Both the position numbers and the translations under genes were made by a program. The notes under the pieces are model-generated. The model worked only from the letters and a program-made list of their open reading frames with translations. It did not search any database and was not told the origin of the DNA. From positions 1 through 18,458 of the forward strand of contig USEV01000001.1 of assembly GCA_900553825.1 (NCBI GenBank): a DNA stretch of 18,458 bases, written 5' to 3'. Below are positions 13,288 to 18,458 of the stretch, in pieces (position 1 is the stretch's first letter; each line of letters starts with the position of its first letter). This stretch comes from an uncultured Eubacteriales bacterium. Its GTDB lineage: Bacteria > Bacillota > Clostridia > Christensenellales > CAG-917.

Positions 13288-15393
13288 ATGATTATCAAAA
13301 TTTTGAAGCGCGACGGAAGAATCGAATTCTTCGACAAGCAAAAGATTGCCGACGCCATTTTCAAGGCGGCACAGGCGTGCGGCGGCAAGAACAAAGAGCT
13401 TTCCATGAAGCTCGCGGACCTCGTCGTCAAGGCGGCGGAAGTCAAGTTCGTCGACAAGATTCCTTCGGTTGAGGACATCCAGGACCTCGTCGAGGAAGTG
13501 CTCATCAACGAGGGGCACGCGCAGACCGCGAAGGCGTACATCCTTTACCGCGAGAGGCGTCAGGAGGCAAGGAAGATTTCCGCGCTCATCGGCGAGACCT
13601 CCGAGCTCTTCACCGGCTACCTCGCCGACAAGGACTGGGGCGTCAAGGAAAACGCGAATATGCAAAAGAGCGTCAACGGCCTCAACAACTATGTCCGCGA
13701 GCACTTCACCAAGAAATACTGGCTGTACAAGGTCTATCCCAAAGAGGTCAGAGAGGCGCACGAGACGGGTGACATCCACCTGCACGACCTCGGCTTCTTC
13801 GGCCCCTATTGCGCGGGCTGGGATGTCAGGCAACTCCTCACCGACGGCTTCGGCGGCGTGAGCGGCAAGGTGGAATCCCGCCCCGCAAAGCATCTGCGCT
13901 CCTTCCTCGGTCAGCTTGTCAACTCCACCTTCACCACCCAGGGCGAGACCGCAGGTGCACAGGCGTGGAGCTCCATCGACACCTACTGCGCTCCCTTCAT
14001 CTACTACGACAACATGACCTACGAGCAGGTCAGGCAGTGCTTGCAGGAGTTCGTGTTCAACATCAATGTCCCCACGAGGGTGGGCTTCCAGTGCCCCTTC
14101 TCCAACCTCACCTTCGACATCAAGGTGCCCCGCACTCTCGCGGACCAGCCCGTTGTCATCGGCGGCGAGTACAAGGACAAGACCTACAAGGAGTTCCAGA
14201 AGGAGATGGACATCTTCAACAAGGCGTTCTGCGATGTCATGCTCGCGGGCGACTCCAAGGGCAGGGTGTTCACATTCCCCATCCCCACCATCAATGTCAC
14301 CAAGGACTTTGACTGGAATTCCGATGTCGTCAACGCCTTCATGGAAATCACCTGCAAATACGGCATTCCGTACTTTGCCAACTACATCAACTCCGACCTG
14401 AACCCCGAGGACGCCGTCAGTATGTGCTGCCGTCTGCGTCTGGATGTCAGCGAGCTCAGGAAGCGCGGCGGCGGTCTTTTCGGCTCCAACCCCCTCACGG
14501 GCTCCATCGGCGTCGTCACCATCAACCTGCCCCGCATCGGTTACCTCAGCAAGACCGAGGGCGAGTTCCTCGACAGAGTGCGTCACATGGCAATCATCGC
14601 CAAGACCTCTCTCGAAATCAAGCGTAAGATAGTCGAGGCGCAGTCCGAGCGCGGTCTGTACCCCTATTCCACGCACTACCTCCGCGGCGTCAAGGAGCGT
14701 ACGGGTGAGTACTGGTCCAACCACTTCAACACAATCGGCATCGTCGGCATGAACGAGGCGTGCGTCAACTTCATGGGCAAGGACATCTCCACCCCCGAAG
14801 GGCAGGAATTCTCCATCCGCGTCATGAACTATATGCGCGAAATCATGGTCGAGTTCCAGAAGGAGACCGGTCATATGTACAACCTCGAGGCGACGCCCGC
14901 CGAAGGCACTTCCTACCGTCTTGCCCTGCTTGACAAGAAGTACTATCCCGGCATCGTCACCGCGGGCGAACAGGATGTGTATTACACCAACTCCGCACAG
15001 CTCCCCGTCGGCTTCGGCGAGGACATCATGGAGACGGTGAGATTGCAGGACGAAATCCAGTCGCTGTTCACGGGCGGCACGGTGCAGCACTTCTATCTCG
15101 GCGAGAGCGTCAAGGACATCAACGCCGCGAAGAAGCTCATCAAGAAGGTGTTCGAGACCTCCAAGATGCCCTACATCTCCATCACTCCGACATTCAGCGT
15201 CTGCCCCAACCACGGCTACATCGACGGCGAGCACTTCACCTGCCCCGAGTGCGGCGCGGACGCAGAGGTCTACACCCGCGTGGTCGGCTATCTCCGCCCG
15301 GTGCAGAACTTCAACAACGGCAAGAAGGAAGAGTGGAGAGAGAGGGTCAAGTACGAGCTCAAGCCCGAACAGCTCAAATCCGTCAAACTTTGA
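13288..15393 (+). CDS. nrdD: Anaerobic (class III) ribonucleoside-triphosphate reductase, large subunit
   Basis: A 701-aa glycyl-radical enzyme reducing ribonucleoside triphosphates to dNTPs without oxygen. Residues 1-90 are an ATP-cone (MIIKILKRDGRIEFFD...AYILYRERR), the allosteric activity-control domain. Catalytic-domain landmarks include NANMQKSVNGLNNYVREH, HLHDLGFF, the C380-C381-R-L site expected to carry the thiyl radical, and the C-terminal RVVGYLRPVQNFNNGK with radical-bearing Gly667. A zinc site precedes it as C639-x2-H642 and C652-x2-C655, with His in place of the second Cys. The ATG at 13288 is chosen because GGGGAG (13275-13280) lies 7 nt upstream and the ATP-cone begins there; the frame is open further upstream to 13171, but that stretch crosses the promoter. 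nrdG follows after 83 nt. NrdR boxes upstream indicate dNTP-responsive repression. Confidence 0.97.
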   Translation: MIIKILKRDGRIEFFDKQKIADAIFKAAQACGGKNKELSMKLADLVVKAAEVKFVDKIPSVEDIQDLVEEVLINEGHAQTAKAYILYRERRQEARKISALIGETSELFTGYLADKDWGVKENANMQKSVNGLNNYVREHFTKKYWLYKVYPKEVREAHETGDIHLHDLGFFGPYCAGWDVRQLLTDGFGGVSGKVESRPAKHLRSFLGQLVNSTFTTQGETAGAQAWSSIDTYCAPFIYYDNMTYEQVRQCLQEFVFNINVPTRVGFQCPFSNLTFDIKVPRTLADQPVVIGGEYKDKTYKEFQKEMDIFNKAFCDVMLAGDSKGRVFTFPIPTINVTKDFDWNSDVVNAFMEITCKYGIPYFANYINSDLNPEDAVSMCCRLRLDVSELRKRGGGLFGSNPLTGSIGVVTINLPRIGYLSKTEGEFLDRVRHMAIIAKTSLEIKRKIVEAQSERGLYPYSTHYLRGVKERTGEYWSNHFNTIGIVGMNEACVNFMGKDISTPEGQEFSIRVMNYMREIMVEFQKETGHMYNLEATPAEGTSYRLALLDKKYYPGIVTAGEQDVYYTNSAQLPVGFGEDIMETVRLQDEIQSLFTGGTVQHFYLGESVKDINAAKKLIKKVFETSKMPYISITPTFSVCPNHGYIDGEHFTCPECGADAEVYTRVVGYLRPVQNFNNGKKEEWRERVKYELKPEQLKSVKL

Positions 15394-15409
15394 TAACAAG
15401 CGGTTTACA

Positions 15410-15445
15410 ATGCAAAAATGGACGGTTTAACCGTCCGTTTTGCAT
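15410..15445 (+). terminator. Intercistronic hairpin between nrdD and nrdG (attenuator-like)
   Basis: The core GGACGG-TTTAA-CCGTCC (15420-15436) is extended outward by four A-T pairs and an ATGC/GCAT pairing, with one G-U wobble and one bulged A. The 3' arm contains TTTT after the G/C core, as in an intrinsic terminator. It may cause partial termination or stabilise the nrdD message and so lower NrdG relative to NrdD. Confidence 0.65.
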
Positions 15446-15476
15446 CTTGTGAAGCACGCTTCAAAGGAGCACCATC

Positions 15477-16136
15477 ATGAGAATAGCGGGATACAACCCC
15501 AACACCTTCGTGGATTTCCCCGGCAACATCGCCGCAATCGTCTTTGTCGGCGGGTGCAATATGCGCTGCTGGTATTGCCACAACGCCGAGATTCTGGACA
15601 CCAAGGAATTCCTCTCCGACGACGCCATCCTCGAGCGCATCGGCAACAATCCCCTCCTCGACGGCGTGGTGATTTCGGGCGGCGAGCCCACTCTGCAACC
15701 CGACCTCTTCGAGTTCGCGCAAAAGCTCAAGGACATGGGTATGCAGGTCAAGCTCGACACCAACGGTCTGCGCCCCGAGGTGGTCAGGGAGGGCGTCGAG
15801 AGAGGGCTTTTCGACTATGTCGCAATGGACATCAAGGCGCCCTTCGACAAGAGCGAGAAGGTCACGCCCAACAGGATGTGGAATGCGGAAAAGCTCCGCG
15901 AGACGGCGGCGTATCTCATCGCCCAGGACAAAATCCCGTACGAGTTCAGGATGACGGTCATCCCGCAGTTCGAAATCGAGGACATCGTCGAGGCGGCAAA
16001 GGAAATCCGCGGCGCGAAAATCTTTTATCTGCAACCCTATGTCGACCACGGCATGGGTCTGCCTTCGCCGACAAAGGAGTTCCTGAACAGGGCGAAAGAC
16101 GCCTGCAAGGACATCGTGAACACCGAGGTGCGGTGA
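15477..16136 (+). CDS. nrdG: Anaerobic ribonucleotide reductase activating protein (radical SAM)
   Basis: A 219-aa radical-SAM enzyme that uses a 4Fe-4S cluster and S-adenosylmethionine to install the glycyl radical on NrdD. The cluster motif is C27-x3-C31-x2-C34 in GGCNMRCWYCHN, and the SAM-binding GGEP is at 68-71. The sequence style (MRIAGYNPNTFVDFPG start, DVVAMDIKAP-like segment, VIPQFEIEDI) fits the subgroup annotated as NrdD-activating proteins common in Clostridia and archaea rather than the shorter E. coli-type NrdG (inference). No SPASM or extra ferredoxin-like Cys clusters are seen, so it is not a sulfatase maturase. The Shine-Dalgarno AAAGGAG (15463-15469) supports the ATG. It lies directly downstream of nrdD. 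Confidence 0.93.
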   Translation: MRIAGYNPNTFVDFPGNIAAIVFVGGCNMRCWYCHNAEILDTKEFLSDDAILERIGNNPLLDGVVISGGEPTLQPDLFEFAQKLKDMGMQVKLDTNGLRPEVVREGVERGLFDYVAMDIKAPFDKSEKVTPNRMWNAEKLRETAAYLIAQDKIPYEFRMTVIPQFEIEDIVEAAKEIRGAKIFYLQPYVDHGMGLPSPTKEFLNRAKDACKDIVNTEVR

Positions 16137-16201
16137 TTCCGACGCGCGGGCGGCGGACGCGCCTTGCAACCCGAAACCCCGCGCCGAGGCGAGAAGGCGA
16201 A

Positions 16202-16219
16202 CGCCGTCAGCCGACGGCG
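16202..16219 (+). repeat. CGCCGTC/GACGGCG hairpin after nrdG
   Basis: Perfect 7-bp stem with an AGCC loop in the 182-nt region between nrdG and the aminotransferase. There is no T run after it. It may add 3'-end structure to the nrdDG message ahead of the terminator at 16251. Confidence 0.45.
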
Positions 16220-16250
16220 CGCACGGAAAAAGCGCGCGGGACAGCATACT

Positions 16251-16288
16251 AAAAGCCCCGCCGACGGAGCAGTCGGGCGGGGCTTTTT
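16251..16288. terminator. Terminator shared by nrdDG and the aminotransferase gene
   Basis: AAAAGCCCCGCCGAC (16251-16265), loop GGAGCA, GTCGGGCGGGGCTTTT (16272-16287). The stem is 15 bp with one bulged G, followed by T on the plus strand and by T from the A run on the minus strand, so it should work in both directions. Confidence 0.92.
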
Positions 16289-16318
16289 CGATGTTTTTTT
16301 GGATGTTATCGGGCGGAA

Positions 16319-17506
16319 TTACTTTTTGTAGGAGTCAATGAGCTCGCGGAATGCGGGGAGTGAACGCTTTATCATGTCGTAGCTCACGCAGTAGGAGATG
16401 CGCACATATCCCTTTGCGCCGAAGCTGTCGCCCGGGACGATGAGCAGCCCCAGCTCCTTTGCGCGGTCGGCAAAGGCGTTGGCATCGGGTTCAAGCGCTT
16501 TGACAAAGAGGTAGAACGCTCCGTCGGGGCGCACGCAATCGTAGCCCATTTCCGTCAGGGAGTCGTAGATGAGGTTGCGGTTGCGCTCGTACGCCGCAAG
16601 GTCGGGCTTTGCTTCGACGCACTTCGCAACCACGCGCTGGAACAGGCTGGGCGCGCACACATATCCGAGCGCGCGACCCGCTCCGCATATCGCGGCATAC
16701 ACTCCCGCGCCCTCGTGCATTTCGGGTGACACCGCGATGTATCCGATGCGTTCGCCCGGCAGGGAGAGGGACTTGGAGTAGCTCATGCACACCACCGTGT
16801 CGGGGTAGAGGTTCATGAGATACGGCACTTCGACATCGCCGTACACCAGGTCACGGTAGGGCTCGTCGGCGATGAGCACTATATGCGTGCCGAATTCCTT
16901 GCTCTTTGCGGTGAGCAGGGAGCAGATTTTTTCGAGGGTGTCGAGGGAGTACACCGTGCCCGAGGGATTGTTGGGGGAGTTGACGATGATGCCTTTCGTC
17001 CTCGGCGTGATTGCTCTTTCCAGCGCCACGAAATCGGGCGCGAGAGTCGCGCTGTCGAACGGCACCGCCACGGGCACTCCGCCCGCCGCTTCGGTGAACA
17101 CAGTGTATTCGGGGAAGAAGGGGGCGAGCAGGACGAATTCGTCCCTGCCCTCGTTCAACGCGTTGAGCGTTATGGTCAGCGAAGCCGCCGCGCCCGCGGT
17201 CATGTAGATGGCATCGGGGCTCACGCCCGCGCCGTAGGTCCTGTTGATGTGCTCGGCAATCGTCGCGCGCACCGCCGCGTCGCCCTGCGCCGAGGTGTAG
17301 CCGTGCAACACCGTGTTGTCGGGCATGGCGAGGCATTCCTCGATTGCCGCCTTCACGCAGTCCGGGGCGGGGACATTGGGGTTGCCGAGCGAGAAGTCGT
17401 ACACCTTGTCCGCGCCGACTTCCGCCGCTCTCTTTTTGCCGAATTCGAAAAGCTCCCTGATCACGGAACGGTGACTGCCGAGCCCGTACATTTTCTCGTT
17501 GTACAT
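16319..17506 (-). CDS. PLP-dependent class I/II aminotransferase
   Basis: 395 aa, fold type I aminotransferase of the aspartate-aminotransferase superfamily. PLP-site residues are visible: N180 (NSPNNPSG), D214 and Y217 (ADEPYRDLVY), catalytic K245 (SYSKSLSLPGERIGY), R253, and the substrate carboxylate-binding R369 (VRISYCVS). The N-terminal glycine-rich DFSLGNPNVPAP segment is also typical. It transfers amino groups between an amino acid and a 2-oxoacid; whether the donor is aspartate, alanine or an aromatic amino acid cannot be decided here. The start is ATG at 17506, 4 nt after GGGAGG (17516-17511). An upstream in-frame GTG at 17518 overlaps that ribosome site and is rejected. It is divergent from the sirtuin gene and convergent with nrdG. 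Confidence 0.93.
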   Translation of the reverse strand: MYNEKMYGLGSHRSVIRELFEFGKKRAAEVGADKVYDFSLGNPNVPAPDCVKAAIEECLAMPDNTVLHGYTSAQGDAAVRATIAEHINRTYGAGVSPDAIYMTAGAAASLTITLNALNEGRDEFVLLAPFFPEYTVFTEAAGGVPVAVPFDSATLAPDFVALERAITPRTKGIIVNSPNNPSGTVYSLDTLEKICSLLTAKSKEFGTHIVLIADEPYRDLVYGDVEVPYLMNLYPDTVVCMSYSKSLSLPGERIGYIAVSPEMHEGAGVYAAICGAGRALGYVCAPSLFQRVVAKCVEAKPDLAAYERNRNLIYDSLTEMGYDCVRPDGAFYLFVKALEPDANAFADRAKELGLLIVPGDSFGAKGYVRISYCVSYDMIKRSLPAFRELIDSYKK

Positions 17507-17590
17507 ATTTCCTCCCACGGAGTTTCATGAAGTGTCACTCACATATTACTCCCAATCCCGCCCGCAAAGCAAACGATTTGCCGAATGTGA

Positions 17591-17601
17591 GGGATTATCC
17601 C
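17591..17601. promoter_or_regulatory. GGGATTATCCC palindrome abutting the sirtuin-gene -35
   Basis: GGGAT-T-ATCCC is a perfect 5-bp dyad around a single base, directly adjacent to the TTGCAA -35 at 17602. It lies in the divergent region with the aminotransferase gene, so a protein bound here could affect both. No regulator is identified. Confidence 0.35.
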
Positions 17602-17630
17602 TTGCAAAGTCGTGTGCGCGGGGGTAAACT
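17602..17630 (+). promoter_or_regulatory. Probable promoter of the sirtuin gene
   Basis: TTGCAA (17602-17607), 17-nt spacer, TAAACT (17625-17630); each element matches 4 of 6 consensus bases. The leader would be about 58 nt and includes the GC-rich dyad around 17646-17663 and the Shine-Dalgarno GGGGAG (17679-17684). Confidence 0.5.
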
Positions 17631-17694
17631 TTGATGTGGACGGGGAGCGCGTGACGCGCGCGTCCTGAAAGAGAAAAAGGGGAGTGAATCCGCC

Positions 17695-18417
17695 ATGAAC
17701 GACGATATAGCAAGGCTCAAAGCAATCCTTTCAAGGGCAAAACGCGTCGTTCTCTTCACGGGGGCGGGCTTTTCCGTGCCGAGCGGCATACCCGATTTCC
17801 GAAGCGAGGGCGGCATCTACGAGGGCAAATTCGCGGGCATGAGCGCGGAATATATGCTCTCGCACTCCTGCCTCACCATGCACACCGAGCTCTTCTTCAA
17901 GTTCTACAAGTCCAAGATGCTCTATCCCTCGGCGCGCCCGAACGCCGCGCACCTGCGTTTTGCCGAGCTTGAAAGGGAGGGCAAGCTGCTGTCCACCGTC
18001 ACGCAGAACATCGACGGTCTGCACCAGGCGGCGGGAGCGAAACGGGTGTGGGAGTTGCACGGCAGCGTGCATCGCAACACCTGCATGAAATGCGGCGAGA
18101 AGTACGGGCTCGGCTACATCGTCGCCTCCGAGGGCGTGCCCGTGTGCAGAAAGTGCGGCGGGGTGGTGCGTCCCGATGTCGTGCTTTACGGCGAGGGGCT
18201 GGACACCGACACGATTGAGGGCGCGGTGAACGACATATCCCGCGCGGATGTGCTCATCGTTGCGGGCACATCGCTTGCGGTGTATCCCGCGGCGTCGTTG
18301 CCCGATTGCTTCAACGGCGATGAGCTGGTGCTCATCAACAAGAGCAGGACGGAGCGCGACAGCATAGCGACGCTTGCAATCCACGACGACATTGCGCGGG
18401 TGGCGGAGCAAATCTGA
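17695..18417 (+). CDS. Sir2-family NAD-dependent protein deacylase (sirtuin)
   Basis: 240 aa, normal for a bacterial sirtuin. The NAD-binding GAGFSVPSGIPDFRS is at 23-37, TQNIDGLH at 103-110, and the catalytic H122 is in ELHGS. A structural zinc is held by C130-x2-C133 and C151-x2-C154, followed by RPDVVLYGE and the second NAD motif GTSLAVYPA (191-199). It removes acetyl or other acyl groups from lysines in cytosolic proteins, consuming NAD and giving nicotinamide and O-acyl-ADP-ribose. Acyl preference cannot be judged with confidence. GGGGAG lies 10 nt upstream of the ATG. It stands alone, divergent from the aminotransferase. The 41 nt after its stop begin with a GCGCGC-rich stretch that runs into the window edge. 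Confidence 0.95.
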   Translation: MNDDIARLKAILSRAKRVVLFTGAGFSVPSGIPDFRSEGGIYEGKFAGMSAEYMLSHSCLTMHTELFFKFYKSKMLYPSARPNAAHLRFAELEREGKLLSTVTQNIDGLHQAAGAKRVWELHGSVHRNTCMKCGEKYGLGYIVASEGVPVCRKCGGVVRPDVVLYGEGLDTDTIEGAVNDISRADVLIVAGTSLAVYPAASLPDCFNGDELVLINKSRTERDSIATLAIHDDIARVAEQI

Positions 18418-18458
18418 CTGCGCGCGGAGCGCGCTCGAAGAGGCGCGTAAGGCGGAGC

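Larger units (their letters stand above)
1..18458. other. Complete absence of the palindromic tetranucleotide ACGT
   Basis: I checked each ACG in every line and across line breaks; it is always followed by A, C or G, never T. Independent bases at 60% G+C predict about 66 occurrences (0.2x0.3x0.3x0.2x18,455); the G+C value is my estimate. Other CpG-containing words such as TCGA, CGCG, GCGC, ACGG and TCGT are common, so this is specific to ACGT and not a general CpG effect. It covers housekeeping genes, accessory genes and intergenic DNA alike. Confidence 0.9.

Noticed and set aside
13045..15399. A 784-codon minus-strand open frame opposite nrdD
   Set aside because: It is antisense to an unmistakable nrdD, extends into its promoter, and its translation has no coherent domain.
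15477..16136. The radical-SAM protein as a sulfatase maturase (anSME) for the sulfatase
   Set aside because: It is only 219 aa, lacks the SPASM cysteine clusters, and is adjacent to nrdD, its expected partner.
1..18458. CRISPR array, tRNA, rRNA, insertion sequence or prophage genes
   Set aside because: No spaced direct repeats, cloverleaf-type sequence, transposase, integrase or phage structural gene was recognised in any part of the window.

Overview
The window looks like a chromosomal segment of an anaerobic, low-redox bacterium, most likely an uncultured Clostridia-type Bacillota from a gut-like habitat. The case rests on an oxygen-sensitive class III ribonucleotide reductase with its radical-SAM activase, Gram-positive-style lipoproteins with LxAC lipoboxes, strong Shine-Dalgarno sites, a GPH sugar symporter next to a sulfatase, and a lipoprotein carrying InlB-type (Flg_new) and GLUG-like repeats. 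G+C is high (about 60% by eye). TGA, TAA and standard starts are used, so the code is ordinary. The lineage assignment is an inference. No mobile element, CRISPR array, rRNA or tRNA was seen.

Layout. 1-891 (minus): cut-off GH5 glucanase-like lipoprotein. 1076-6260 (plus): leuS, serS and an M28 peptidase with membrane helices inside its catalytic domain, probably one transcript ending at a bidirectional terminator (6283-6312). 6346-6990 (minus): zinc ribbon, Pro/Ala linker and a two-helix membrane domain. 7223-10083 (plus): a GPH symporter overlapping a cytoplasmic sulfatase by 4 nt, ending at a second bidirectional terminator. 10261-12789 (minus): a large surface lipoprotein. 12790-13287: a 498-nt regulatory region with NrdR boxes, hairpins and a promoter. 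13288-16136 (plus): nrdD and nrdG, separated by a hairpin. 16319-17506 (minus): a class I aminotransferase. 17695-18417 (plus): a Sir2-type deacylase. Genes are divergent around promoter regions and convergent around shared terminators.

The genes suggest surface glycan handling (GH5, large lipoprotein), import and intracellular desulfation of a sulfated sugar (symporter plus sulfatase), anaerobic dNTP synthesis under NrdR control, and housekeeping (tRNA charging, amino-acid metabolism, deacylation).

The strongest unexpected signal is compositional. I could not find a single ACGT tetranucleotide anywhere in the 18,458 bases, coding or not, although ACGA, ACGG, ACGC, TCGT, TCGA, CGCG and GCGC are common. 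About 66 would be expected from base composition alone. Because ACGT is its own reverse complement, this holds for both strands. It suggests a lineage-wide restriction-modification, DNA-modification or mutational process targeting ACGT that is not encoded in this window.
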